A DNA stretch of 64,000 nucleotides from Pararhodobacter sp. CCB-MM2 (lineage in GTDB: Bacteria > Pseudomonadota > Alphaproteobacteria > Rhodobacterales > Rhodobacteraceae), in contig NZ_LRRR01000001.1 of NCBI RefSeq assembly GCF_001691415.1, forward strand, positions 186,001 to 250,000, read 5' to 3'. Under the pieces are notes generated by a model that did no database searches, had not been told where the DNA came from, and saw only the letters and a program-made list of their open reading frames with translations. How positions within the stretch are numbered: the stretch's first letter is position 1; the number at the start of each line of letters is the position of its first letter. The position numbers were made by a program, and so were the translations under genes. Shown here in pieces: positions 47,244 through 55,902 of the stretch.

Positions 47244-48299
47244 GTGACCGAAGCCGCCCAGACCCCGAACCGGCCCCAGAAGACGATCCTGCGCGCCCTT
47301 GCCGGCGAGACGCAGGCCGTGCCGCCGGTGTGGATGATGCGTCAGGCCGGTCGCTACCTGCCGGAATATCGCGCGACGCGGGCGCAGGCGGGCGATTTCC
47401 TCTCGCTGTGCTATAACCCCGAGCTGGCCGCCGAGGTCACGCTGCAACCGATCCGCCGCTATGGTTTCGACGCGGCAATCCTGTTTGCCGACATCCTGCT
47501 GATCGGTCAGGCCATGGGCTCGAAGCTGTGGTTCGCCGAGGGCGAGGGCCCCCGCATGTCGACCGTCACCGATGCCGCGGGCGTCGCCGCGCTGCGCCCA
47601 GCCGCCGAGGTACACGAGACCCTCTCGCCGATCTACGAGACGCTGAAGATCCTCAAGGGCGCGCTGCCCTCCGAGACGACGCTGATCGGCTTCGCCGGCG
47701 CGCCCTGGACCGTCGCGACCTATATGGTCGCCGGTCGCGGCACCAAAGATCAGGGCCCGGCGCATGAGTTCATCACCCGTGACCGCGCGGGTTTCGCGGC
47801 GCTGATCTCTGCGCTGGAAGCTGCGACGATCGAATACCTCTCGGCGCAGGTCGAGGCCGGGGCCGAGGTGGTGAAGCTGTTCGACAGCTGGGCCGGCAGC
47901 CTCAAAGGGCAGGATTTCGACGATTTCGCCCTGAAGCCCGCGCAGCGCATCATCGCCGCGCTGAAGGCGCGCCACCCGAACCTGCCGATCATCGCCTTCC
48001 CGCGTGAGGCCGGCGACCGCTATATCGGTTTCGCCAAGGCCACCGGCGCAGATTGCGTGGCGATCGACAATTCGGTCAGCGCCGATTGGGCGGCCGAGAA
48101 TGTACAGAAGGACGGCTGCGTGCAGGGCAACCTCGCGCCGCACCACATGGTGGAAGGCGGCGAGGCGCTGGTCAGCGAGACCAAGCGCATCGTGAAGGCC
48201 TTCTCGAAGGGCCCGCATATCTTCAACCTCGGCCATGGCATCACCCCCGATGCCGATCCCGAGAACGTGCACCGCATGCTGGAAGCCATCCGCGGCTGA
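47244..48299 (+). CDS. hemE: Uroporphyrinogen decarboxylase
   Basis: 351 residues. Decarboxylates uroporphyrinogen III to coproporphyrinogen III in haem/bacteriochlorophyll synthesis. [16 protein letters not shown] carries the substrate-binding arginines, FADIL the catalytic aspartate and [13 protein letters not shown] the second signature. Start is GTG at 47244 with AGGAGGAAA six bases upstream. Divergent from dusA. Confidence 0.96.
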   Translation: MTEAAQTPNRPQKTILRALAGETQAVPPVWMMRQAGRYLPEYRATRAQAGDFLSLCYNPELAAEVTLQPIRRYGFDAAILFADILLIGQAMGSKLWFAEGEGPRMSTVTDAAGVAALRPAAEVHETLSPIYETLKILKGALPSETTLIGFAGAPWTVATYMVAGRGTKDQGPAHEFITRDRAGFAALISALEAATIEYLSAQVEAGAEVVKLFDSWAGSLKGQDFDDFALKPAQRIIAALKARHPNLPIIAFPREAGDRYIGFAKATGADCVAIDNSVSADWAAENVQKDGCVQGNLAPHHMVEGGEALVSETKRIVKAFSKGPHIFNLGHGITPDADPENVHRMLEAIRG

Positions 48300-48340
48300 C
48301 ACCGGCCAAAGTGCCCAGCGTGGCAAAGGCGCAACCCCTG

Positions 48341-48365
48341 CAAGCGTTGGAAATTCCAGCGCTTG
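48341..48365. promoter_or_regulatory. 25-bp palindrome upstream of the ArsR-type gene (probable operator)
   Basis: CAAGCGTTGGAA-A-TTCCAGCGCTTG, 12-bp arms with one mismatch, centred about 46 bases before ATG 48399 and 54 bases after hemE. No T-run follows, so an operator is more likely than a terminator. Confidence 0.55.
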
Positions 48366-48398
48366 CCGGAAATGCTGCACTGCCGTAATTCGAAGATC

Positions 48399-49193
48399 AT
48401 GGAACATGATCCCGCCTCGGCCGATCTCGACCTTGTCACCGCCTTTTCGGCGCTGGCGCATCCGCAGCGTCTGGGCGTGGTGCGGCTGCTGATGCAGCAT
48501 TACCCAAGGCGGGTCGCAGCCGGCGAGATCGGGGCGGTGCTGGGGCTGAAGCCTTCGACCCTGTCGGGCTATCTGGCGCAGCTGATGGACGCGGGCCTCA
48601 TCACCCAGGAACGTCGCGCCACCTCGTTGCTGTATGCGGCGTCGCCGGCTGGCGCGAGTGGCCTCAGTGCTGCGTGGATCGGCCAGATCTGCGGTGGACG
48701 CGCCTGGCCTGAGGGGGCAGGGGCCGGCCCTCGGGTGCACAACCTCCTGTTCGTGGGTCACGGCAATGCTGGCCCCAGCCTTGTCGCCGAAGCCCTCCTG
48801 CGTCGTGCCGCCGGTGACCGGTTCGAGGTATTCTCGGCCGGCCTGTCCTCGGAACGGCCGGATCTGCCGCCCGCGCTGATGACCGTGCTGGAAGAACAAC
48901 GTCACGACATCTCGGCGCTTTGGTCCAAGTCGCTCTCCGAATGGCAGGGCGCGGCCGCACCGCGCATGGACATCGTCATCACCTTGGGGGATCGCGCGGC
49001 GTCTCGGGTGCCGGATTGGCCGGGCCATCCGCACCGTGCCGCGTGGCGCTTGGCGGCGGATCAAGGGGCCGAGGCGATGCTCGCGGACCTGTCGCGGCGG
49101 ATCGCGGTGCTGGCCGAGGCCGATCCGGCCAAACTGCCGCCAGCCCAGTTGCAGGCGATTCTCGATCAGCTGGCAGAACCGTTGGAAGCCTAA
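48399..49193 (+). CDS. ArsR-type regulator fused to a degenerate ArsC/LMW-phosphatase-like domain
   Basis: 264 residues from ATG 48399 (TTG 48363 and ATG 48372 are in-frame alternatives). Residues 10-90 are an ArsR winged helix (AFSALAHPQRLGVVRLLM, LKPSTLSGYLAQLMDAGLI). Residues 112-250 have the low-molecular-weight phosphatase/arsenate reductase fold (NLLFVGHGNAGPSLVAEALL, FEVFSAG, MDIVITLGDRA). The catalytic loop CX5RS is replaced: Cys is Gly120 and Arg is Pro126. It should not catalyse, and probably serves as a ligand or partner sensor for the DNA-binding half. Confidence 0.85.
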   Translation: MEHDPASADLDLVTAFSALAHPQRLGVVRLLMQHYPRRVAAGEIGAVLGLKPSTLSGYLAQLMDAGLITQERRATSLLYAASPAGASGLSAAWIGQICGGRAWPEGAGAGPRVHNLLFVGHGNAGPSLVAEALLRRAAGDRFEVFSAGLSSERPDLPPALMTVLEEQRHDISALWSKSLSEWQGAAAPRMDIVITLGDRAASRVPDWPGHPHRAAWRLAADQGAEAMLADLSRRIAVLAEADPAKLPPAQLQAILDQLAEPLEA

Positions 49194-49529
49194 GACTAAA
49201 GTCGCAGGGCGCCATCCGGCTCTGACACAATTTCACCACGATTGACCGAGGGATTCTTGCGCCTTTGTGCAAGGACTGTTTCTGCATCTCATCCGGGATT
49301 GGTAAACGCGCAGATCGCCTTTAGGGAGAGCTCCGCTAAAAGCGATTTGAAAATAGCCCTTTGGCAATCCTGTTGTTGGCGCAACTCAAGGTGTGAAGAC
49401 CAATCAATGTTAATATCGATCCGGCCCTGTGATGAATTGCCGGAGCAACTGAATTAGAGGCCTTATTCTCGCTTAATCTTACGCTTACCCTGAGCTGGAT
49501 AGATTATTCTTGTACAGAATAGGTGTGAC
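49194..49529. other. 336-base AT-rich gap before the TadE gene
   Basis: No gene seen. It contains a 29-base near-perfect palindrome (49316-49344) and a smaller inverted repeat ATTCT-TGTAC-AGAAT (49506-49520) just before the TadE start. The promoter of the TadE/TadG genes must lie here. Confidence 0.45.
49316..49344. promoter_or_regulatory. 29-base near-perfect palindrome
   Basis: Outer arms CGCCTTTAG (49316-49324) and CTAAAAGCG (49336-49344) match with one mismatch, and the inner GGAG-AG-CTCC continues the symmetry. No T-run on either strand. Confidence 0.5.
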
Positions 49530-49955
49530 ATGATGCGGCACGTTGCTGACAGACTGGTTCGGGATGAGGATGGGGCGTCGACGGTCGAATTCGTCGTCCT
49601 GCTTCCCTTCATGATCGGGCTTCTGGGGATCATCGCCTCGGCCAGCCTTTACCTCGCGCTGGCCAGTGATGTGCAGCAGTTGGCGCATGAACTCGCCCGA
49701 TCCGCCCTTCCCGTGGCCGATGAGGACGATTGGTGCACCCAGATCGAAGCCCGCATGGTCGAGCCTCTGGCCAGCAATCTCCCGCTTCTGGACCCTGAAC
49801 GTGTTGCCTCGGTGACCTGCGGGATCGACCCGGATAGTCATTTGCTGCAGGTCGCGGTTAATTACGATACCCGCGGAACCTTGGGCGCGATCTTGGGCTC
49901 TGTTATTGGCCTGCGCATCGACTCCTTCCAACGAAGTTCCTTTGTGCAATGGTAG
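49530..49955 (+). CDS. TadE-like pilus assembly pseudopilin
   Basis: 141 residues. Basic N-terminus, then DGASTVEFVVLLPFMIGLLGIIASASLYL, a TadE-type leader with glutamate five residues into the hydrophobic helix. The rest is periplasmic with two cysteines that could pair. It overlaps the next gene by seven bases. No other tad/flp genes are in the window, so this pair is an outlying locus. Confidence 0.82.
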   Translation: MMRHVADRLVRDEDGASTVEFVVLLPFMIGLLGIIASASLYLALASDVQQLAHELARSALPVADEDDWCTQIEARMVEPLASNLPLLDPERVASVTCGIDPDSHLLQVAVNYDTRGTLGAILGSVIGLRIDSFQRSSFVQW

Positions 49956-51652
49956 CTTTGTCACTCAGGGCAGGGCTGACGCTCCGGCCATTGCCGCGAA
50001 GCTTGGTTAATTTTGAGCGCTCCGAAAAAGGCGCTGTAGCCGTCCTGTTCATCATTTTGCTCCCCGCGCTTCTGTTGGCGGGCGGCATGGCCATTGACGT
50101 CATGAACATCAATGCCGAACGGCGCTATGTTCAGGCACAGGCCGACCTCGCCGCCATTTCCGCCGCTCGCCATCTGTCCAGCGCCGAGGCCTCTCGCAGC
50201 GCCGCCCGGGCCACTGTGGCGGCGAATGGAGCGGTAGAGACCTTCGCGCTGCCCGATGGCGATATCGTGTTCGGCTCCTCCGCCGCCTTGGGCAACTTCG
50301 TTCCGGCCGCAGACCAGACCATCACCGCAGGCGCGACGGCGGTCTCGGTCGCCGTCACGGCCCCGGTCCGACTGTTCCTTCTGGACATGTTCCTGCCGGA
50401 AGAGGGTCTCGTGGTCCGCCGCGAAGCGGTTGCGGCCGTCGAGCCGCCGCGTGTCAGCTTCTCGCTGTCGAATTGTCTGGCAGAACTGGCCGTGCTCAAC
50501 GGCCTGTTGCGGCCGCTGATCGGAGCCGAGGTCGATGTGCTGTGCAGCGGGCGCGGCATCGATACACAGGTCGACCTGTTCGAGACGCTGGGGGAATTCT
50601 CGCTCAACGCTGCGGTGCTGACGCCGTCGGGCGAGGAGGCGACCTATGGCGATGTCCTCGACGCCTATCTGCCGGTCTCTGACATCCTGACCGAGGTCAC
50701 AGGCCTTCCCGTCGCCCCCGGCGCCGGCACGGTCCGCCTGGGTGATGCGCTCATCCTGTCGGACGATCTGCGCCGCTTGACCGCCGACACGCCGGTGCAT
50801 GCCTTCCGGATCCAGCAGGCCGATCTGGTGCTCGTCGTGGCCGAGCTGCTGGCGATGAACGTGATCAGCCTCGACACCGAACTGGACCTCGGCCCGATTG
50901 CCGATCTGGGGGCCAGCATCCGCGTGGGCGAGCCCCGGCGCATGGTGTTGAACGTGATCCCCGGCTCGCCGGATGCACGGGCGCAAACCTCGCAGATCCG
51001 GGTCGAGTTCAACGAGATCAACATCCTCGGGCTGTTCAAGCTGCGGCTCAACGTGCAGCTGGCGAATGCCTCGGTCACGCTCAGTGATCAGGGCAATGCC
51101 TGCGCGCCCAATCCAAGCGACGAGATCGCGGTGTTCGATCCCGTCGATGCCAGCCTGATCGACGTGGAGCTGATGACACAGGCCTATGGCCTGCCGCTGG
51201 CCTCCTCGGCGCTGGGGATGCAGGTCGACACGGCCAGCCTGCGCGAGACGCGGCGGGTCGCCTTCACCCGGCAGGATTACGACGAGGCCCCGGTGGTGAC
51301 CATCGGCCCGACCGGTCCCGCAGCGGAGGAGGCAGCAGTGGCACTTCTGCGCGACACGGTCACCGGCATGCTGGACAGCACCGCGGACGCGCTGGAAGAC
51401 GCGGCCGATCTGCAAAGTTGCACCAACATCCTCACCTGTGCTCAAGGCGCGCTGAATGCCTTGGCCAGCCTGCTGACCAGCACCGCGACGACGCTGATCG
51501 CCTCGTCCGTCAACATCGCCAATGGCGTGCCGGGCGAAGGGAGCCTGACCAACGAGATCCTCGAAGGGTTGATCGGGCTGGAGCTGGCCCGCGCGGATCT
51601 TGAGCTGATCGAGGTGATCTGCCCGACGGATGTGCCGCGTCTGGTGCGCTGA
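49949..51652 (+). CDS. TadG-related pilus assembly protein
   Basis: 567 residues. N-terminal Tad segment (EKGAVAVLFIILLPALLLAGG membrane helix, then DVMNINAERRYVQAQADLAAISAARHL), followed by a long extracytoplasmic region with several cysteines. Homologues are called TadG-related; the VWA domain of classical TadG is not evident. Coupled to the TadE-like gene. Confidence 0.82.
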   Translation: MVALSLRAGLTLRPLPRSLVNFERSEKGAVAVLFIILLPALLLAGGMAIDVMNINAERRYVQAQADLAAISAARHLSSAEASRSAARATVAANGAVETFALPDGDIVFGSSAALGNFVPAADQTITAGATAVSVAVTAPVRLFLLDMFLPEEGLVVRREAVAAVEPPRVSFSLSNCLAELAVLNGLLRPLIGAEVDVLCSGRGIDTQVDLFETLGEFSLNAAVLTPSGEEATYGDVLDAYLPVSDILTEVTGLPVAPGAGTVRLGDALILSDDLRRLTADTPVHAFRIQQADLVLVVAELLAMNVISLDTELDLGPIADLGASIRVGEPRRMVLNVIPGSPDARAQTSQIRVEFNEINILGLFKLRLNVQLANASVTLSDQGNACAPNPSDEIAVFDPVDASLIDVELMTQAYGLPLASSALGMQVDTASLRETRRVAFTRQDYDEAPVVTIGPTGPAAEEAAVALLRDTVTGMLDSTADALEDAADLQSCTNILTCAQGALNALASLLTSTATTLIASSVNIANGVPGEGSLTNEILEGLIGLELARADLELIEVICPTDVPRLVR

Positions 51653-51733
51653 CCCCTCGTGATGCGGCTTCCCCTTGCGTGAGGGCAGGCCATCTGCGAC
51701 CCCTGTGCGCAGAAGACTGCGAACGGGGGCGTC

Positions 51734-52804
51734 ATGATCGAATTTCTGGTGATCGGCGGCGGCATTGCCGGCCTCTCGGCGGGCGCCGCCTTGGCGCCGC
51801 TTGGCCGGGTCATGCTGGTCGAGGGCGAAGATAGCCTCGGCTACCATTGCTCGGGCCGGTCGGCCGCGCTGTACGAGGCCGATTACGGTGCGCCCGCCAC
51901 GGTTGCCGTTGCACGCTCCAGCCTTCCGGCACTGCAGGCCATGGGCGTTTTGTCCCCGCGCGGGGTGATGATCGTCGCCGGACCGGGCGAGGAAGAGGCC
52001 TTCGCCAAGGATTGCGCCGACCTGCTGCTGACGCCGCTGTCCCTCGAGGACGCGTTCCGCCGCGTGCCGATCCTGAACCCTGAGGCCGTTACCATGGCGG
52101 CGATGACGGAGACCGCGCAGGACATCGACACCGAGGCGATGCTGCAGCATTACGCTCGCCAGATCCGCGCGCAGGGCGGTGAGATCCGTACCCGTGCCCC
52201 TGTGACGGCGATCCAGCGCGACGGCGATCATTGGCGCGTCGAGGCCGGGGGCGAATGGCTGCAGGCGCGCAAGCTGGTGAATGCCGCAGGCGCCTGGGCC
52301 GACCGCATCGCCGTCATGGCCGGGCTGGCGCCGATCGGCATTCAGCCCCTGCGCCGCTCGATGGCGCAGTTGCCGGGGCCCGAGGGGCTGGATTGCAGCG
52401 ACTGGCCGATGGTCTTCGGGGCGGGAGAGAGCTGGTACATGAAGCCGCAGGCCGGCAAGTTGCTGGTTTCTCCGGCCGAGGAGGACCCGACGGAGCCGCA
52501 TGACGCCTGGGCCGATGACATGGTTCTGGCCGAAGGGCTGGCGCGGTTCGAGGCGATGGTCACTTACGAGGTCACGCGGTTGGAGACCTCATGGGCCGGG
52601 CTTCGCAGCTTCTCGCCCGACCGCGCGTTGGTGTTGGGGCCGGACCCGGAGCAGCCGGATTTCCTATGGTGCGCGGGGCAGGGCGGTCAGGGTTTCCTCG
52701 CCGGTCCCGGCGCCGCCGCTGTCTTGGCCGAAACGGCAGGCGGTCCGCGCTCGGGCCAGCCCGCCTCGGTCCTTGCGGCGCTTTCGCCCGCGCGGTTCCG
52801 CTGA
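51734..52804 (+). CDS. FAD-dependent oxidoreductase (D-amino acid/glycine oxidase family)
   Basis: 356 residues. The dinucleotide-binding motif VIGGGIAGLSAG is at the N-terminus, HCSGRSAA binds the FAD, and the C-terminal WCAGQGGQGFLAGPGAA closes the flavin site. Oxidises an amine or amino acid; substrate unknown. Overlaps the following methyltransferase by one base (TGATG). Confidence 0.9.
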   Translation: MIEFLVIGGGIAGLSAGAALAPLGRVMLVEGEDSLGYHCSGRSAALYEADYGAPATVAVARSSLPALQAMGVLSPRGVMIVAGPGEEEAFAKDCADLLLTPLSLEDAFRRVPILNPEAVTMAAMTETAQDIDTEAMLQHYARQIRAQGGEIRTRAPVTAIQRDGDHWRVEAGGEWLQARKLVNAAGAWADRIAVMAGLAPIGIQPLRRSMAQLPGPEGLDCSDWPMVFGAGESWYMKPQAGKLLVSPAEEDPTEPHDAWADDMVLAEGLARFEAMVTYEVTRLETSWAGLRSFSPDRALVLGPDPEQPDFLWCAGQGGQGFLAGPGAAAVLAETAGGPRSGQPASVLAALSPARFR

Positions 52805-53445
52805 TGCGACGACTGCATCTGCCCGACAGCGCCGCCCCGATGGAGGGCGAGCGCCGGATCGCCCCCTCGGCCAGCCGCAATCTGGAGCCCATCGCCGCCG
52901 TTCTGGCGCAGGTGCTGCCGCAGACCGGCCGCGCGCTGGAGCTGGCCAGCGGCACCGGCCAACATATCGCCGCCTTCGCCGAGCGTTTTCCGGGCATTGA
53001 CTGGCAGCCGACGGATGGCAATCCTGACAACCTGCCCTCGATCCGCGCCTGGACCGCGGGCATCGGCAATGTCGCGGCGCCCATGGTGCTGGACGCCTGC
53101 GCGCCGGGTTGGGGGCAGGGGGATCGGACCTCGGTGCATCTGACGAACCTCCTGCACCTCATTTCCGACGCCGAGGCCGAGTGTCTGTTGGTCGAGGCTG
53201 CTCGGGCCCTCGCACCGGGGGGCGTATTCTGCCTGTACGGGCCGTTTCGCCGGGACGGGGCGCTGCTGACCGACGGCGACCGCAGCTTCGACGCCAGCCT
53301 GCGCGCGCAGGACCCGGCCATCGGCTACAAGGACATCGCCTGGGTCACGGGCCGGCTGATCGGCGCGGGGCTGGAGGTCGATCGCCTCGTCGAGATGCCG
53401 GCCGGCAACCTGATGTTTGTGACGCGACGTTCCTCAACCCCCTGA
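52804..53445 (+). CDS. DUF938-family SAM-dependent methyltransferase
   Basis: 213 residues. RRIAPSASRNLEPI and LELASGTGQHIAAFAERFP are the family start and motif I; PTDGNPDNLPSI and YGPFRRDGALLT follow. Substrate unknown. ATG at 52804 overlaps the stop of the oxidoreductase; the longer frame is a shadow. Confidence 0.88.
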   Translation: MRRLHLPDSAAPMEGERRIAPSASRNLEPIAAVLAQVLPQTGRALELASGTGQHIAAFAERFPGIDWQPTDGNPDNLPSIRAWTAGIGNVAAPMVLDACAPGWGQGDRTSVHLTNLLHLISDAEAECLLVEAARALAPGGVFCLYGPFRRDGALLTDGDRSFDASLRAQDPAIGYKDIAWVTGRLIGAGLEVDRLVEMPAGNLMFVTRRSSTP

Positions 53446-53455
53446 CAGTGCAGGC

Positions 53456-53469
53456 TTGATGTGGATCAA
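53456..53469 (+). promoter_or_regulatory. FNR/FnrL box
   Basis: TTGAT-GTGG-ATCAA, an exact match to the FNR consensus TTGAT-N4-ATCAA. Its centre is about 67 bases before ATG 53530, which puts a transcription start near 53504 if it activates from -41.5. It sits 10 bases after the methyltransferase stop. Confidence 0.8.
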
Positions 53470-53529
53470 GGCCCGGCCCGGCCCGCGCATGGCATTCCCG
53501 GCAGTGACATATGCATGAAAGGGAATGTC

Positions 53530-53865
53530 ATGGATGCCAAGGCTGATCTCGCGGCCGTCAAGGACCGCTCGCGCGCGCTGATCAAGGCGGTCAACGCGCC
53601 GATGAAGGGCTTCGGCCAGCTCACCGCTGCGGTGAAGGAGCCCGGCGCTCTCTCGACCAAGGAGAAGGAATACGTGGCCATCGGCATCGCCGTGGTGCAG
53701 GGCTGCGACGATTGCGTGACCTACCACATCGAGGTGCTGCAAAAGCTGGGCGCCACGCGCGAGGAATTCGCCGAGGTGCTGGGCATGTGCCTGCAGATGG
53801 GCGGCGGCCCGGTGGTGATGAACGCGGGCCGCGCGCTGGAGGTCTGGGACCAGCTGGCCGCCTGA
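53530..53865 (+). CDS. AhpD-like carboxymuconolactone decarboxylase family protein
   Basis: 111 residues, all helical. The CxxC...H motif GCDDCVTYH (AhpD-type) is intact, so a thiol-disulfide or peroxidase-linked role is more likely than decarboxylation. ATG at 53530 follows AAAGGGA; an ATG at 53515 adds five residues. The upstream FNR box predicts induction at low oxygen. Convergent with ggt, three bases apart. Confidence 0.9.
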   Translation: MDAKADLAAVKDRSRALIKAVNAPMKGFGQLTAAVKEPGALSTKEKEYVAIGIAVVQGCDDCVTYHIEVLQKLGATREEFAEVLGMCLQMGGGPVVMNAGRALEVWDQLAA

Positions 53866-53868
53866 GGC

Positions 53869-55455
53869 TCAATACCCCAGTGCGCAGCCATCCTTGCGCG
53901 GGTCCGAGGCGCCGATAAGCACGCCCGACGGGTCCAGCATGATGGCTTGCGCGCCGCCCAAGGGCTCGTCCGACCAACGGGTGGCATGACCCATCGCGGC
54001 CAAGGCCTCGCGGACCGCGGGGTCATAGCCGGTCTCCAGCGCCAACCCGTCATGGCCGGAAAACAACCCGGCGAAGGCGCGCGGCGCGTCCAGCGCGGCC
54101 TGCAGCTCCATGTCGTAATCGACGAGGTTGCTGACGAGGCGCGAGTGGCCGCAGGGCTGGTACGCGCCGCCCATCACGCCGAAGGGCATCAGCAGCTTGC
54201 CGCCCCGGCGCAGCATGCCGGGGATGATCGTGTGCATGGGCCGCTTGCCCCCGGCGGCTGCGTTCGGATGCCCCTCCTGCAGGGTGAAGCCCGCGCCGCG
54301 GTTCTGGTAGGCGATGCCGAAACGGCTGGAGGCCAGACCCGAGCCAAAGCCGTGGAACAGCGAATAGATCAACGAAACCGCCATGCGGTCCTGGTCGACC
54401 ACGGTGATGTAGACCGTGTCCTTGTGCACCTGCTCGGTCAGCGGCTGCACCTGCGCCATCGCGCGATCCGGGTCGATCAAAGCGGCCAGTTTGGCGGCCG
54501 TGTCCATGGACAGCATATGCTCCAGCCGGGTGACGGTATCGGCATCGGCCAGAAAACGGTTGCGGGCATCATAGGCGAGGCGGGTGGCTTCGGCCTCCAG
54601 ATGGGTGCGGGCAGGGCCGAAGGGATCCATTCGCGACAGGTCGAAATGCGACAGTATGTTCATCAGCAGGATCGCCGTCGCCCCTTGGCCATTCGGCGCA
54701 TGCTCGATCAGCTCGGCCCCACGGTACTGACCACTGACCGGCTCGGTGTACTCGCAAGCCACTGCGGCCAGATCGTCCAGCGTATGCGCCCCGCCTAGGG
54801 CGCGGAGCGAGTGGATCATGTCCTCGGCCACCTCGCCCTCGTAAAAGCCCTTGCGACCCTCGCGCGCGACGCGCTTCAGCACCTCGGCCTGACCGGGCAG
54901 GGCGAAACGCTCGCCGGTGCGGAAGGGTTTATCATCCCTCAGGAAATGGCGCCGCGCATCGCCCTTCAGATTGTCGGCTTCCGCCCAGTCGCGGGCGACG
55001 CGCGGGGCGACGGGTACACCGGCCTCGAAATAGCGGATGGCGGGGTCGAGGACCTGCGCCAGTTCCATACGGCCCCAATCCGCATTCAGCCGGCAGAAGG
55101 CGTCAATGGCGCCGGGCATCGTCACCGACTCGATCCCGTAGACCGGCACCGCACCGAGGCCCTTGTCGCGCATAGCTCCGACATCAAGGCCCATGGGCGC
55201 CCGGCCCGAGCCGTTCAGCGCCACGATCCGTTCCTCACCCGCCGGCTTGATCAGCGCGAAGCAATCGCCGCCGATGCCGGTCATTTGCGGCTCGCACAGG
55301 CCGAGCAGCACGCCTGCGCCGATGGCGGCATCGACGGCGTTGCCACCCTGCTGCAACAGAGACAGCGCCACCTGCGCGGCCAAGGGGTGCGAGGTCGCGA
55401 CCATGGCGTTGTCGGCATAGACGGCGGACCGGCCGGGTTTCTGGAAATCGCGCAT
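53869..55455 (-). CDS. Gamma-glutamyltransferase family protein
   Basis: 528 residues. It begins near VATSHPLAAQVALSLLQQGGNAVDAAI, the family start, and has GIGGDCFALI. The autoprocessing threonine lies in KDTVYITVVDQDRMAV, and FGVMGGAYQP and a C-terminal GGAQAIM follow. No signal peptide is visible, so it may be a cytoplasmic YwrD/acylase-type relative rather than a periplasmic glutathione hydrolase. ATG at 55455 is preferred over an upstream extension without similarity. Confidence 0.9.
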   Translation of the reverse strand: MRDFQKPGRSAVYADNAMVATSHPLAAQVALSLLQQGGNAVDAAIGAGVLLGLCEPQMTGIGGDCFALIKPAGEERIVALNGSGRAPMGLDVGAMRDKGLGAVPVYGIESVTMPGAIDAFCRLNADWGRMELAQVLDPAIRYFEAGVPVAPRVARDWAEADNLKGDARRHFLRDDKPFRTGERFALPGQAEVLKRVAREGRKGFYEGEVAEDMIHSLRALGGAHTLDDLAAVACEYTEPVSGQYRGAELIEHAPNGQGATAILLMNILSHFDLSRMDPFGPARTHLEAEATRLAYDARNRFLADADTVTRLEHMLSMDTAAKLAALIDPDRAMAQVQPLTEQVHKDTVYITVVDQDRMAVSLIYSLFHGFGSGLASSRFGIAYQNRGAGFTLQEGHPNAAAGGKRPMHTIIPGMLRRGGKLLMPFGVMGGAYQPCGHSRLVSNLVDYDMELQAALDAPRAFAGLFSGHDGLALETGYDPAVREALAAMGHATRWSDEPLGGAQAIMLDPSGVLIGASDPRKDGCALGY

Positions 55456-55902
55456 GCAGTGGCTCCCCTTGATCGGGGGCAGCATGGTCCGGCACGGCGG
55501 AAATGGAAAGAGGGTCGTTGCCTTATCAACAAAGGCGGACTGGCCGGGCCGCAACGAGGTGAGCAGCCCGGCCAGCAATCGCTTCGGCAGCGACCGCCAA
55601 TGCCGGAATTGACATCGGCGCTGGGTCCGAAAGTGACGCATCGCGACGGTAAGCAAGCGATAAAACCACTCCCACCGAACTGGAAATCAGGTCGATGACA
55701 GCTCGCCCGCGATCGTGAGGCCACGCAACGGATAAGAGCGAATTGAAAAAGGTTTCGTTCTCAAGTGGTAACAACATGCCCAGATTCGCGCGCCGACACT
55801 TCACCCATTCGGGTTAAGACCCTATCCTTTTGGCTGCTTGTGTTGTCTTCGGGATAGAAAGCAGCATGTTTCTGGAAACGAAGCCTCAGGACCGCGTCGA
55901 CT
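55456..55902. other. 447-base gap between ggt and the LuxR-type gene
   Basis: Divergent promoter region; lower GC than neighbours. Contains a spaced CTATCC...GGATAG repeat near 55830-55858. A 92-codon minus-strand frame (55526-55804) has no ribosome site or recognisable similarity. Nothing further identified. Confidence 0.4.

Noticed and set aside
47127..49064. 645-codon minus-strand open frame opposite hemE and the ArsR fusion
   Set aside because: The opposite strand carries two recognisable genes with proper starts. Arg/His/Gly-rich composition is typical of shadows.
49473..49488. CtrA-like TTAA-N7 site before the TadE gene
   Set aside because: Only the first half-site matches (TTAA); the second reads CTTAC. 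Too weak to claim.
47029..49529. Origin of replication next to hemE, as in Caulobacter
   Set aside because: The hemE flanks and the AT-rich gap at 49194-49529 show no TTATNCACA boxes, and the neighbouring genes differ from the known origin context.
49961..52501. 846-codon minus-strand open frame opposite the TadG and oxidoreductase genes
   Set aside because: Same reason; crosses the boundary of two real genes without its own start signal.
55526..55804. 92-codon minus-strand frame between ggt and the LuxR-type gene
   Set aside because: No ribosome site or domain features; lies in a promoter region.
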